A stretch of 64,000 bases of DNA from CADCUY01 sp964242735 (GCA_964242735.1 CAXTAK010000016.1:1-64000), one strand, 5' to 3'. Positions 51,534-60,931 are shown, counted from the stretch's first letter. Made by a program: numbers and translations. The notes: generated by a model not told the origin, from the sequence alone.

Positions 51534-52678
51534 CGCGCCTGCGCGTCGCCGTCCTCGGCGCGGGGATGATCGGCGAGGTCCACCGCCGGGCCGCGGTGCT
51601 CGCCGGGGCGGAGCTGGTGGGGGTCATGGCCTCCACCCCCCAGCGCTCGCGCGAGGTCGCCGACCGGTGGGGCGCGCCCCGGGCCTTCGCCACCGTCGAG
51701 GAGGTCGCCGACTCCGACGTCGACGTCGTCCACATCGCCACGCCCAACGCCGCCCACGTGCCCGCCGCGGTGCAGCTCGTGCGGGCCGGGAAGCACGTGG
51801 TCTGCGAGAAGCCGCTGGGCACCAGCTCGAGCGAGGCGCAGCTGGCCGTGGACGCCGCGCGGGCGGCGGGTGTGGTGACCGCGGTGCCGTTCGTCTACCG
51901 CTTCCACCCCATGGCCGCTGAGATGCGCGCCCGCGTGGGCAGCGGGGACCTCGGGGCGGTGAACCTGGTCCACGGCAGCTACCTGCAGGACTGGCTGCTC
52001 GACCCGGGGGCGACCAGCTGGCGCGTCGACCCCGCCCAGGGGGGCCCGTCCCGGGCGTTCGCCGACATCGGGTCGCACTGGTGCGACCTGGCCGAGTGGG
52101 TCACCGGCGACCGCATCGAGCGCCTGGTGGCCACCACGTCGATCTCCGTGCCGCAGCGGCCCGCTGCCACCGCGGCCAGCTTCAGCGCCGTCGCCGGCGA
52201 CGCCCCGCTGGTCGACGTCACCACCGAGGACAGCGCCGTCGTCCTCTTCCGCACCGCCGGCGGCGTCGCCGGGTCGGTGACCGTCTCCCAGGTCAGCGCC
52301 GGGCGCAAGAACCGGCTGTGGCTGGAGGTCGACGGCAGCCGCCGCAGCGCCGTCTTCGACCAGGAGGACCCCGAGCACCTGTGGGTCGGCGGTCAGGAGG
52401 GGGGGCTCGTCCTGAACCGCGACCCGCAGCACGGCTCCCCCGAGCAGCGCCGCCTGGCCACCCTGCCCGCCGGTCACGCGCAGGGCTACGCGCAGTGCTT
52501 CGAGGCCTTCGTGGCCGACGCGCACGCCACCGTCCGCGCCCGCGCCACCGGTGGGGAGGCCCCCGAGGGCCTGCCCACCTTCGCCGACGGCGCCCGCGCG
52601 GCGGTGGTCTGCGACGCGGTGCTCGCCTCCGCCCGCACCGGCGCCTGGACCACCGTCGGCGCACCGGCGAGCCCGTGA
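51530..52678 (+). CDS. Gfo/Idh/MocA-family oxidoreductase 2
   Basis: A 382-residue paralogue of the preceding enzyme: LRVAVLGAGMIGEVHRRAAVLAGAEL, VVHIATPNAAHVPAAVQLVRAGKHVVCEKPLG, then AFADIGSHWCDLAEWVTG with His-Asp residues of the substrate site. The two are clearly distinct in sequence, so they probably act on different intermediates. GTG 51530 overlaps the previous gene. The isomerase at 52728 follows after 49 bases, with its own ribosome site. Confidence 0.9.
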   Translation: MTRLRVAVLGAGMIGEVHRRAAVLAGAELVGVMASTPQRSREVADRWGAPRAFATVEEVADSDVDVVHIATPNAAHVPAAVQLVRAGKHVVCEKPLGTSSSEAQLAVDAARAAGVVTAVPFVYRFHPMAAEMRARVGSGDLGAVNLVHGSYLQDWLLDPGATSWRVDPAQGGPSRAFADIGSHWCDLAEWVTGDRIERLVATTSISVPQRPAATAASFSAVAGDAPLVDVTTEDSAVVLFRTAGGVAGSVTVSQVSAGRKNRLWLEVDGSRRSAVFDQEDPEHLWVGGQEGGLVLNRDPQHGSPEQRRLATLPAGHAQGYAQCFEAFVADAHATVRARATGGEAPEGLPTFADGARAAVVCDAVLASARTGAWTTVGAPASP

Positions 52679-52727
52679 ACCCGTGAGCACCGACCCCGCA
52701 CCCACCCCGCAGCACCGAGGAGGACCC

Positions 52728-53789
52728 GTGGCACTACCGCGAGAGGCCACCGGGACGGCGCGCCCGGCGCAGTCGCGCCCCGTGACGCTCTTCACCGGCC
52801 AGTGGGCCGACCTGCCCTTCGAGGAGGTGTGCCGACTCGCGTCGGGCTGGGGCTACGACGGCCTGGAGATCGCCTGCTGGGGCGACCACTTCGACGTCGC
52901 GCGCGCCGCCGAGGACGAGCGGTACGTGCGGGCGAAGAAGGACGTGCTCGAGCGGCACGGGCTCGGCTGCTGGGCGATCTCGAACCACCTCAACGGCCAG
53001 GCGGTGTGCGAGGCGATCATCGACGACCGCCACCGGGGCACGGTGCACCCGCGGGTGTGGGGCGACGGCGAGCCCGAGGGCGTGCGGCAGCGGGCCGCCG
53101 AGGAGATGAGGACCACGGCGCGGGCGGCCGCCGCCTTCGGCGTCGACACCGTGATCGGCTTCACCGGCTCGTCGATCTGGCACTGCGTGGCGATGTTCCC
53201 GCCCGTGGCCGACGAGGTCATCGCGGCTGGCTACCGCGACTTCGCCGACCGGTGGAACCCGATCATCGACGTCTTCGACGAGGTCGGCGTCCGCTTCGCG
53301 CACGAGGTGCACCCCTCGGAGATCGCCTACGACCACTGGACGACGGTCGCGACCCTGGACGCCATCGACCACCGGGCCGGTTTCGGCCTCAACTACGACC
53401 CGTCCCACATGATCTGGCAGGGGTTCGACCACGTCGGCTTCCTGTGGGACTTCAAGGACCGCATCTACCACGTGGACTGCAAGGACACCAAGGTGCGGAT
53501 GGCGGGGGGCCGCAACGGCATCCTGTCGTCGCACCTGCCGTGGGCCGACCCGCGTCGCGGCTGGGACTTCATCTCCACCGGGCGCGGCGACACCGACTGG
53601 GAGGGCGTCTTCCGGATGCTCAACCACATCGGCTACGCCGGGCCCATCTCCATCGAGTGGGAGGACGCGGGCATGGACCGGCTCGACGGCGCACCCGAGG
53701 CGCTGGCCTTCATCCGCGGGCACAACGCGCTCACCCCGCCCGCGGCGGCCTTCGACGCCGCCTTCGCCACCAGGGACGCCGCGAGCTGA
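52728..53789 (+). CDS. Sugar phosphate isomerase/epimerase-type TIM-barrel protein 2
   Basis: A 353-residue TIM-barrel protein. TLFTGQWADLPFEEVCRLASGWGYDGLEIACWGDHFD and GFTGSSIWH precede a metal site made by EVHPSEIAYD, NYDPSHMIWQGFD, YHVDCKDTK and ISIEWEDAGMDR. This form recurs beside Gfo/Idh/MocA dehydrogenases in actinobacteria and is thought to isomerise or dehydrate an oxidised sugar. GTG 52728 follows GAGGAGG at good distance. No kinase, permease or regulator is next to the cluster. Confidence 0.9.
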   Translation: MALPREATGTARPAQSRPVTLFTGQWADLPFEEVCRLASGWGYDGLEIACWGDHFDVARAAEDERYVRAKKDVLERHGLGCWAISNHLNGQAVCEAIIDDRHRGTVHPRVWGDGEPEGVRQRAAEEMRTTARAAAAFGVDTVIGFTGSSIWHCVAMFPPVADEVIAAGYRDFADRWNPIIDVFDEVGVRFAHEVHPSEIAYDHWTTVATLDAIDHRAGFGLNYDPSHMIWQGFDHVGFLWDFKDRIYHVDCKDTKVRMAGGRNGILSSHLPWADPRRGWDFISTGRGDTDWEGVFRMLNHIGYAGPISIEWEDAGMDRLDGAPEALAFIRGHNALTPPAAAFDAAFATRDAAS

Positions 53790-53820
53790 CCGCGGGGTCG
53801 GCTGCCGCGACCCAGGTCGC

Positions 53821-55017
53821 TCAGGCCGCCGTCACGGTGAACCAGTCGGACTGCAGGCCCAGCGCCCGACGGACGTCGTCGCCGCTGACCGTCACCGACC
53901 CGCTGGTGCCGGTGACCACCGCGGAGGTGACCCGGCCGCCGTCCGCGCCGAGGCCGTTGCGGGCGACCACCGTCACCGACTCCACCTGACCGACCTGCGG
54001 CCACGCGGCGCTGGCCCGTGCGGCCGGCACCTGCACGGTCCAGTCGTGGCGCGGGGACCGCACGTCGCCGAGGTCCTCCACCGCGGGGAACACCCCACCG
54101 GCGGTCCACCCGCCGGTGGAGGAGCTGAACTCGGTGCGCGCCACCGCGCCGGCCGCGGTGAGCCGGACCTGCCCGGCGGTCTCGGCGATGGCCTGGTCGG
54201 TGCGCCGGTCCTCCCCGGCGGCCCCGCCGTAGACCTGGCAGCTGTCCGTGTCGCAGCTCTGGGCCCAGGACCGACGCGCCTCGGCACGCCCGTAGGAGCG
54301 GGCCGCGACGGCCTGCGCGCGCAGCGCCGCCATGCCCTTGCCGCCGCCGGCGTCTCCCCACGACGCGGGGGACTCCCGGGGCACGACGCCGCGCAGGTAG
54401 CTCTCGATCGGCACGTGGTTGACCAGCCGGGACGTGCCGGCGGGGTCGACCACGGGGCGGAAGCTGCCGCGGTACTGGCGGTCGGTGTTGCAGACCGTGA
54501 TCATCTGCGCCCGGTCGTTCCCGGGGTCGGCGGGCAGCCACACCGCTGGGGCCGGGCCGGCGTCGCGGGCCCCGGGCGCGTCGTCCCCGAAGCACCCGCC
54601 TGGGCGGGTGGTCACGCTCCACGTCCCACCGGTGCGGCGGAAGACCACGCCGCTGCCCGCGGGCACCTGCGCGCCCTCGAGGAGGATCGGCTGCGCGGAG
54701 GCCAGGACGATGAGGTCCGCGCCGTCGAGCGCGGTGAGGCGCACGGAGACCTCGTCGTTGCCGGTGGTGCCCTCGGTGGTGCCGCCGTAGTAGTGCCCGA
54801 GGATCTGGCGGTGGTCCCAGCCCTGGTCGACCGCGTACCCGTAGGAGCCCCACTGGCTCAGGCCGCGCCCGTGCCCCCAGCCGTGCCCGGTGACGGTCAG
54901 CGTGGTCGCCGGCGCCGCGTGGGCCGCGGGCGCGGTCACGAGCACGACGAGCGCGGCGGCGAGCGCGGCGAGGCCGGGACGCTTCGTCCGGTTCCGAGAG
55001 GATCTGCGCAGGTTCAC
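53821..55017 (-). CDS. SpoIID/LytB-domain exported protein
   Basis: A 398-residue protein with a signal peptide (basic start, AALAAALVVLVTAPAAHA). GHGWGHGRGLSQWGSYGYA is the SpoIID/LytB hallmark, followed by IESYLRGVVPRESPASW and ALRAQAVAARSYGRAEARR. Family members cut or modify peptidoglycan glycan strands or assist amidases; in non-sporulating actinobacteria the role is less clear. A Cys pair (CDTDSC) may form a disulfide. The start is GTG 55017. It is convergent with the sugar cluster and divergent from the PIG-L gene. Confidence 0.9.
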   Translation of the reverse strand: MNLRRSSRNRTKRPGLAALAAALVVLVTAPAAHAAPATTLTVTGHGWGHGRGLSQWGSYGYAVDQGWDHRQILGHYYGGTTEGTTGNDEVSVRLTALDGADLIVLASAQPILLEGAQVPAGSGVVFRRTGGTWSVTTRPGGCFGDDAPGARDAGPAPAVWLPADPGNDRAQMITVCNTDRQYRGSFRPVVDPAGTSRLVNHVPIESYLRGVVPRESPASWGDAGGGKGMAALRAQAVAARSYGRAEARRSWAQSCDTDSCQVYGGAAGEDRRTDQAIAETAGQVRLTAAGAVARTEFSSSTGGWTAGGVFPAVEDLGDVRSPRHDWTVQVPAARASAAWPQVGQVESVTVVARNGLGADGGRVTSAVVTGTSGSVTVSGDDVRRALGLQSDWFTVTAA

Positions 55018-55152
55018 GGCGCGAGGGTCGCACGCCCTCCCGCGCTGTCGGCGCGTCGTCCCAGCGGCGGAGGCCGGGCGTGGCGGTACCGGTCAGGATG
55101 GTGCCACCACCCGGCGTCCCTGAGCCGACCCGACAGTGCAGGAGCGTGGCGC

Positions 55153-55875
55153 GTGCCAACACCCGATGCTGACGTCGAGCGAGTCCTCGTCGTCGTCGCC
55201 CACCCCGACGACGTCGACTTCGGCGCCGGCGGCACCGTCGCCGGATGGGTGCGCACCGGCGCCTCGGTCACGTACCTGCTGTGCACCCGCGGGGAGCAGG
55301 GCGGTTTCGACGACACCCCCCGCGAGCTGGTGCCCGCGCTGCGCGAGGCCGAGCAGCGCGCGGCGGCCGCGGCCGTGGGCGTCTCCGACGTCCGCTTCCT
55401 GGAGGGTTACCGGGACGGGCACCTCGACCCGACCCACGAGCTGCAGCGCGACATCGTGCGGGTGATCCGCCAGGTGAGGCCGCAGCGGATGCTGATCCAG
55501 AGCGCCGAGCGCTGGTACGGCAGGCTCGCGGCGAGCCACCCCGACCACCTCGCCGCGGGAGAGGCCGCGATCCGGGCGATCTACCCCGCCAGCCGCAACC
55601 CCTTCGCCCACCCCGAGCTGCTGGGAGTGGAGGGGCTGGAGCCGTGGGCGGTGCCCGAGGCGTGGGTCATGGCCTCGGAGCGGTCCGACCACCACGTCGA
55701 CATCACCGAAACCTTCGAGGTCAAGCTCGCCGCGCTGCGCGAGCACGCCAGCCAGACCGCGCACCTGGGGGAGGAGCTGGTGGCGCGGCTGCGCGAGTGG
55801 AACGGGGGGATCGCGGAGGCCGCGGGGTGGCACGGGCGCCTGGCGGAGGCGTTCCAGGTGGTCTCGACCGCGTGA
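55153..55875 (+). CDS. PIG-L-family deacetylase (GlcNAc-type, MshB/Mca-like)
   Basis: A 240-residue zinc hydrolase. The metal motif VVVAHPDDVDFGAGGTVAGW lies near residue 15 and the second part is ASHPDHLAAGEAAI. Members deacetylate N-acetylglucosamine conjugates, including mycothiol precursors in actinobacteria, but the family also covers antibiotic tailoring enzymes, so I do not assign a gene name. GTG 55153 precedes the conserved region directly. It is convergent with the MOSC gene, with 12 bases between the stops. Confidence 0.88.
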   Translation: MPTPDADVERVLVVVAHPDDVDFGAGGTVAGWVRTGASVTYLLCTRGEQGGFDDTPRELVPALREAEQRAAAAAVGVSDVRFLEGYRDGHLDPTHELQRDIVRVIRQVRPQRMLIQSAERWYGRLAASHPDHLAAGEAAIRAIYPASRNPFAHPELLGVEGLEPWAVPEAWVMASERSDHHVDITETFEVKLAALREHASQTAHLGEELVARLREWNGGIAEAAGWHGRLAEAFQVVSTA

Positions 55876-55887
55876 GGGGCGGCACGA

Positions 55888-56595
55888 TCACCGCGGTGAC
55901 GAGCGACGCAGCCGACGCTCGACCACCGCGCGGTCCTCTGCGGGGAACTGCGGCACCCCGCGCAGCAGCGGCAGCAGCTCGGGGCGGGTCGTCAGCGCGG
56001 CGAACGCCGTCGCGACGTCCACGCCGTGCTGGGGGACGTCGAGCACTCGCACCGCACCTCCTGCGCTCAGCTCACCGGCGCGCAGCACCCGCAGGTAGGC
56101 ACCCGGCACCCGCGCTGCGGTGAACCGGGGCACCCAGCGCTCCTGGCCCAGCCACACCGCGAACGTCACGCACGGGATCCGCGGGCAGCTGACCTGCAGC
56201 AGCGCGGTCCCCACCGCCCACGTCTCCCCGATCACCGCGCCGGTGACGTCCACGCCGGTCGTGGTGAGGTCCTCCCCGAACGTCCCGCTCGGCAGGGGCC
56301 GGCCGAGCTCGGCCGCCCAGGAGTCGAGGTCCTCGCGCGCGTAGGCGTACACGGCCTGGTCGTCGCCGCCGTGGTTGGCGGTGTCGCTGATGTGGTCACC
56401 GACCAGGCCGCTGCCGCCGGCGCCCTTCGCGCCGGGCGCCCGCACCGCCACGGGACCCTGCACGGGGCGCTTGTCGATGCCGGTGGTACCGCCCTTCGCA
56501 GCGATCGGGCGCTCCCGGCCCACGTTGACCGACACCACCGTGCCGCGGGCTGCCTCCACCGCGCCGACCCTGCGGGGCTCCGCGCCGCTGGTCAA
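55888..56595 (-). CDS. MOSC-domain protein (YiiM-like)
   Basis: A 235-residue MOSC protein: VVSVNVGRERPIAAKGGTTGIDKRPV, DTANHGGDDQAVYAYAREDLDSWAAEL, PSGTFGEDLTTTGVDVTGAVIGETWAVG, then SCPRIPC with the conserved cysteine region. YiiM-like MOSC proteins bind molybdenum cofactor and reduce N-hydroxylated bases. The start is TTG 56595, which overlaps the stop of the upstream relic as TTGA. GTG at codon 13 is an alternative. Confidence 0.85.
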   Translation of the reverse strand: MTSGAEPRRVGAVEAARGTVVSVNVGRERPIAAKGGTTGIDKRPVQGPVAVRAPGAKGAGGSGLVGDHISDTANHGGDDQAVYAYAREDLDSWAAELGRPLPSGTFGEDLTTTGVDVTGAVIGETWAVGTALLQVSCPRIPCVTFAVWLGQERWVPRFTAARVPGAYLRVLRAGELSAGGAVRVLDVPQHGVDVATAFAALTTRPELLPLLRGVPQFPAEDRAVVERRLRRSSPR

Positions 56596-57398
56596 GGCGT
56601 TCGCCCAGGCCCGCTGGCGCGGAGGGCCTCGGTGAGGAGCGCGACGGCCTCGGGCAGGGCGGTGTCGGCGAGGTTGCCGTACCCGAGCACCAGGGCGTCG
56701 CGGGCGCCGGCCGGTGCGCTGCGGTAGGCGGCGAGCGGTGTCAGGCGCAGGCCGTGCCGGGCGGCGTGCGCGGTGACCGCTGCGGGCGGGACGCCGGCGG
56801 GGAGGTGCGCGAGAAGGTGCAGGCCGGCGGCGATGCCGGAGAGGTCGACGTCGGGCAGGGCCTCGCGCAGCGCGGCGGTCAGGGCGTCGCGGCGGGAGCG
56901 GTAGCGGCGGCGGACGGCGCGCAGGTGCCGGTCGTACCCCCCGTCGAGGACCAGCGCGGCGAGGGCGAGCTGGTCGAGGGTCGGTGGGGTCGCCCCGGGC
57001 AGGTCGACACCGGCCAGGGCGTCCGCGAAGCGGTGCGGGACGACGGACCAGCCGATGCCGAGCGCGGGGCTGAGGGTCTTGCTGACCGAGCCGACGAGCA
57101 GCACCCGGGTGGGGTCCGTGCCCTGGAGGGCGGCGAGGGGGGCCCGGTCGTAGCGGAACTCCGCGTCGTAGTCGTCCTCGATGACCAGCGCGTCGACCCG
57201 CTCCGCCCGGGCCAGCAGGTGCGCGCGGCGCTGCGCCGACAACGCCACACCGGTGGGGAACTGGTGGGCGGGGGTGAGGAGGGCAGCCCGGACGAGCGGG
57301 TGAGCGGCCAGGGCGTCGACGTCCAGGCCGCAGCTGTCGACCGGGACCGGGATCGGCTCCAGCCCGGCGCCGGAGCCCCCGTCCACCCAGCGGACGTG
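56592..57398 (-). pseudogene. MocR/PdxR-type regulator, N-terminally truncated
   Basis: The aminotransferase-like half of a GntR/MocR regulator is present from about GLEPIPVPVDSCGLDVDAL to the end. It includes LLTPAHQFPTGVALSAQRR, VIEDDYDAEFRYDR and LLVGSVSKTLSPALGIGW, with the PLP Lys. The N-terminal winged helix and the first third of the aminotransferase fold are missing. The 30 residues before the homologous part in the same frame look random. Without a DNA-binding domain it cannot act as a normal regulator. Its stop overlaps the MOSC start. Confidence 0.8.
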
Positions 57399-57647
57399 GC
57401 GGAGGCGCTCGGTCAGGTCCGCGGCGCTCACGGGAGCGCTCTGTCGCAGGCGCCGCACCGGACGCCCTGACACCTCCACGGGGCTCCGGGTTCCGACTCC
57501 CGGAACCCTGACGGCGGTGTGCGTGGTGGTCGTCGGCCCGTGGCCCTCGCGCGGTCGGCGGTCAGTGCCGGTCCGGCGACGCCCTCACCGAGCCGGTGTC
57601 CGACCTCCGTGACCACCCGGCACCGTCATGACGTGGGCGCGGCCGTT

Positions 57648-58979
57648 TCAGATCGCCGAGGCCCCGCCCGCGGCGGGTGCACCGACGTGGTCCCGCCGGT
57701 CCGGTGAGGCGGAGGACGCCGTCCAGGTGCGCTGGCACGCCAGCGCCACCAGGGCCGCGACGGCCACGGCGGCGACCGCGCCGGCGAAGGACGCGGCCAC
57801 CCCCACGGCGTCGATGAGGACGCCGGCGAGCGCGGTGCCCCCCGCCACGCCCGAGGTGATCGACGTCGACAGCCACGCCTGCGCCTCGTTGGAGCGCCCC
57901 GCCGGCACCAGGGCGTCGAGGAGGTTCTGCATCACGATCAGGCTCGGGGCGATGGCCAGGCCCGCGAGGAACAGCAGCGGCAGCAGCGTGACCAGCGGGG
58001 GCCGACCCGCGGCGAGCAGGAACGGCACCGGCGCCAGGCCCACCGAGAAGACCCCGAGGAAGAGCGGCAGGCGCCGGTGCTCGCGCTCGTGCCCGCCGCT
58101 GGTGCCGTACGCGAGGCCACCCAGGGTGCTTCCCCCCGCGATCGCCGCGAACAGCACCCCCAGGCGGCCCTCGTCGTCCAGCACGTCGCGAGCGGTCGCG
58201 GCCAGGGACGTGTCGATGGCGCCGAAGCCGACGGCCATCGCGGCGCTCACCACCAGCAGCGCCGGCACCCCAGCTGCCCCCACCGCTGAGCCGGTGCGTC
58301 GGCGGCCCGCCGAGGTGGCCTCGCCCCCGTCAGGACCCGCCGGGACGGTGAGACCCGCATCGCCGGGTCGCCACCGCGCCGGCCCGGTGGCGCAGTAGGC
58401 CAGGCCGCCGGCGGCCAGCAGGCCGGCGGTCACGAGCAGCGGCGCCACCGCAGGCGCGAGGACCAGCAGCAGGGACAGCAGCAGCGGCCCACCCACGAAG
58501 ATCAGCTCCACCGCGGCGGCGTCCAGGGCGTACCCGGCGCGGCGCTGCACGGGGTCGGGCACCACCGAGCGCCAGGAGCTGCGCATCGCCGCGCCGAGCG
58601 GGGGAAAGAGCGCGCCGGCGCCACCAGCCAGGGCCACGAGTGCGGCGCTGGGAGCCCCGGCGACCGTGGCGGAGGCCAGCGCGGCCAGCAGCCCGGCGCT
58701 GCCCAGCACCGTGGGCGCCAGCACCCGCGCCTGGCCGAGGCGGTCCATCGTCCGGCCCCACACCGGGGACCCGACGGCCGTGCCCACCGCGAACGCTCCG
58801 GTCGCCAGGCCGGCGAGGGCGTAGGAGCCGCGCTCGGCCTGCACGAGCAGCAGGATCCCCAGCGGCGCCATCGAGATGGGCAGCCGCCCCACGACCGACG
58901 CGGCGAAGGGCCGCACCACGTGGCCGGAGGACAGGAGCACCGCGTAGGTCCCCAACCCACCGCGCCCGCTCACCACCAC
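57648..58979 (-). CDS. MFS transporter
   Basis: About 443 residues with twelve helices: GTYAVLLSSGHVVRPFAASVVGRLPISMAPLGILLLVQ, then GSPVWGRTMDRLGQARVLAPTVLG as motif A, and LAGLAIAPSLIVMQNLLDALVPAGRSNEAQAWLSTS in the second half. This is a frequent actinobacterial MFS type of unknown substrate. Three GTG codons in a row (58973-58979) and one at 59042 are possible starts. I choose the first of the three because the longer version overlaps the HAD gene and lacks a ribosome site. Confidence 0.85.
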   Translation of the reverse strand: MVVSGRGGLGTYAVLLSSGHVVRPFAASVVGRLPISMAPLGILLLVQAERGSYALAGLATGAFAVGTAVGSPVWGRTMDRLGQARVLAPTVLGSAGLLAALASATVAGAPSAALVALAGGAGALFPPLGAAMRSSWRSVVPDPVQRRAGYALDAAAVELIFVGGPLLLSLLLVLAPAVAPLLVTAGLLAAGGLAYCATGPARWRPGDAGLTVPAGPDGGEATSAGRRRTGSAVGAAGVPALLVVSAAMAVGFGAIDTSLAATARDVLDDEGRLGVLFAAIAGGSTLGGLAYGTSGGHEREHRRLPLFLGVFSVGLAPVPFLLAAGRPPLVTLLPLLFLAGLAIAPSLIVMQNLLDALVPAGRSNEAQAWLSTSITSGVAGGTALAGVLIDAVGVAASFAGAVAAVAVAALVALACQRTWTASSASPDRRDHVGAPAAGGASAI

Positions 58980-59028
58980 CAGACCGTACGGGTGCCTCCC
59001 GGTGCGGGCCCCCGCGTCGGGTGCACCG

Positions 59029-59745
59029 TCAGCGCAGCGCACCGACCAGCGGCGGCAGGTCGGCGAGGGTGGGGATGGCGGTCACCTGCGGTGCGCCGCC
59101 GGTGCCCGAGCGGTCGAGCCAGACGCCGCGCAGCCCGGCCGCTGCTGCCGCGACGGCGTCGACGTCCAGCCGGTCACCGACGTAGAGCGCCTCCCGCGGC
59201 GGCACGCCCAGGTGCGCGCAGGCGGCGGTGAAGGCACCGGCGTCCGGCTTGGCGACCCCGAGGCCGTCGGAGGTGAGCACCGCGGTGATCTGGCGGCCGA
59301 GCCCGGTGCGGTCGACCTTCGCCTGCTGCTGGCGCTGGTCGCCGTTGGACAGGACCGCCGTCGCGACGAGGCCCCGCAGGGCCTGCAAGCAGGGCAGGGC
59401 GTCGTCGAAGGCGCGCCAGGCCTCCGTGTACGCGGTGTCGTAGGCCGCGAAGACCTCGTCGAGGCGATCGTCGGACCAGGAAGCGGGGTCGACGCCCACG
59501 TCCGGCAGGAACTCGCGCAGCCGCAGCCGGCGCTGCCCCTGGAAGGTGGTGCGCCGCGCCCGGTACGCGGGGAAGTGGTGCTCCGCGACGTCCTCCCACC
59601 GGGTGACCAGTGCCGGGATCGCGTCCTCGCTGGCCCAGCCGGCGCCGAGCAGCCACCGCTGCACCGCTGTGGCCGCCGCGCCCTCGTGGTCGACGAGGGT
59701 GCCGTCGAGGTCGAACAGGACCAGCCGCACCCGAGGGGGAGTCAC
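59029..59745 (-). CDS. HAD-family hydrolase
   Basis: A 238-residue haloacid-dehalogenase-type phosphatase with all four motifs: VLFDLDGTLVDHEG (nucleophile Asp), AVLSNGDQRQQQAKV (Ser/Asn), the Lys in LGVAKPDAGAF, and LYVGDRLDVDAVAAAAAG (acidic pair). The cap domain is helical (subclass C1). It resembles YjjG/pyrimidine-nucleotidase-like enzymes; the true substrate is unknown. GTG 59745 or 59751 is the start. It lies next to the MFS gene on the same strand. Confidence 0.88.
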   Translation of the reverse strand: MTPPRVRLVLFDLDGTLVDHEGAAATAVQRWLLGAGWASEDAIPALVTRWEDVAEHHFPAYRARRTTFQGQRRLRLREFLPDVGVDPASWSDDRLDEVFAAYDTAYTEAWRAFDDALPCLQALRGLVATAVLSNGDQRQQQAKVDRTGLGRQITAVLTSDGLGVAKPDAGAFTAACAHLGVPPREALYVGDRLDVDAVAAAAAGLRGVWLDRSGTGGAPQVTAIPTLADLPPLVGALR

Positions 59746-59886
59746 GGGCACATGGTGACCGGGCCAGGGCGTCCGTGGTCGCCCCGCGTCGCCCAGCTGT
59801 GCCGCGAGTGGCCGCTCGAGCACCACAGGGGGGCGTCGGCCGGCCCCGTGCCCTAGGGTCCACAGGGCCTGACCGGTCACGACGCA

Positions 59887-60033
59887 GCGGCCCTGGCGGC
59901 GCAGGACGTCGGACGTGTTCACGCCCACCGCGGTGGTTGCCACCACCTGACCGGGACCGGGCACCGGGTCGGGCACGATGTCGACGCGCAGCGCCTCCGG
60001 GAGACCGGAGCGGTCCAGACTCACCGCGCGCAT
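59887..60033 (-). pseudogene. Zinc-binding dehydrogenase/quinone oxidoreductase, N-terminal remnant
   Basis: ATG 60033 opens MRAVSLDRSGLPEALRV, then PDPVPGPGQVVATTAVGVN and DVLRRQGR, a clear start of a medium-chain quinone oxidoreductase. After about 49 residues the similarity ends, and the frame continues meaninglessly into the HAD gene. At least 270 residues are missing. The ATG overlaps the stop of the GNAT frame, so the original gene was translationally coupled. Confidence 0.75.
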
Positions 60034-60484
60034 CAGCCGGACACCTCCTCAGCGCAGTGTCCCGCCGAGGCCTGCGCGGGCTCGGCCCACCGCCCCCACT
60101 CCTCCTGGCGCTGGTACCCCGCCGCCTGCCAGGACCTGTGGGCGGTCGAGTTGCCGTCGAGCACCATCGCGTCGGAGCGCTGCGCGCCCAGCCCTGCGAG
60201 GCGCCCTTCCGCGGCGTCCAGCAGCATGCGGGCGATCCCACGCCGGCGGTGGTCGGGGTGCACCGCGAGGCGGTACAGGTGTCCGCGCCACCCGTCCCAG
60301 CCGGCGATCACCGTGCCGATCACCACCTCGTCCTCCTTGGCGACCAGCAGCGCTCCTCGTCCCGGCCGCGCAGGGCCGTGACGGCGCACGGGGTGTCGGC
60401 GGGACGGTGGGCGTTCTCCGCGGCGATCCGCCGCAGGTCCATGACGGCGTCGACGTCGGCGGGTCGAGCTGAGCGGACCGTGAC
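60033..60484 (-). pseudogene. GNAT acetyltransferase domain with a frameshift
   Basis: A GNAT domain can be read across two frames. TVRSARPADVDAVMDLRRIAAENAHRPADTPCAV is in the NUDIX frame. Then, after a shift of one base near 60351-60358 (GAGGAG|CGCTGC), comes LLVAKEDEVVIGTVIAGWDGWRGHLYRLAVHPDHRRRGIARMLLDAAE with the acetyl-CoA-binding RRxGxA loop. Restoring one base would give a continuous GNAT domain joined to the NUDIX domain. It is either a genuine mutation or a sequencing error. Confidence 0.75.
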
Positions 60485-60931
60485 CGTCGACCCCGAGGGG
60501 CGGTCCCACGTCCGCGGTGCTGCTCCTCGGCCGTCCAGAGCGAGGTGCAGTGCCCGCTGGTGGACGTCGGGCGTGTTGCTCGGAACACCACCTGGCGCGA
60601 AGAAACGTGTCGCCAGGTGTTCGGAGCTGGTGCTCGGTTCTGCGTCACCACCAGCCTCAGCGCAGAAGACGACGAGCGCGACGCTTGCGCCGGCGACCGG
60701 CGCGTACAGCTCGCAGAGGAGCAGTTGGCCGACCGCGACGCGGAGAGCAGTCTCCTCCCGGACCTCGCGCAGCAGTGCTCCTCCGAGCGGATCATCGCCA
60801 GGACTGGGCCATCCACCCGGGAGCTCCCACTCATCGCGGTGGTTGAGGCAGAGCAGCACCTCGCCCCGTCTGATCACCACGCCCTTGACGCTCGTCGGCG
60901 TGAGGTACCAGCCTGTTCCAGGGTCGATCAT
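60320..60931 (-). CDS. NUDIX hydrolase, reading into a GNAT domain
   Basis: ATG 60931 (MIDPGTGWYLTPTSVKGVV) follows GGAGCTCAGG. Residues 1-135 are a NUDIX fold; the box is recognisable but degenerate (LPGGWPSPGDDPLGGALLREVREETALRV, with Asp for the first Glu, one extra residue, and Ala for the last Gly). REVREET keeps the metal-binding glutamates. From about residue 150 the frame enters the start of a GNAT domain and stops at 60320 because of a frameshift. The intact ancestor would have been a NUDIX-GNAT fusion of about 300 residues. Substrate unknown. Confidence 0.65.
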   Translation of the reverse strand: MIDPGTGWYLTPTSVKGVVIRRGEVLLCLNHRDEWELPGGWPSPGDDPLGGALLREVREETALRVAVGQLLLCELYAPVAGASVALVVFCAEAGGDAEPSTSSEHLATRFFAPGGVPSNTPDVHQRALHLALDGRGAAPRTWDRPSGSTVTVRSARPADVDAVMDLRRIAAENAHRPADTPCAVTALRGRDEERCWSPRRTRW

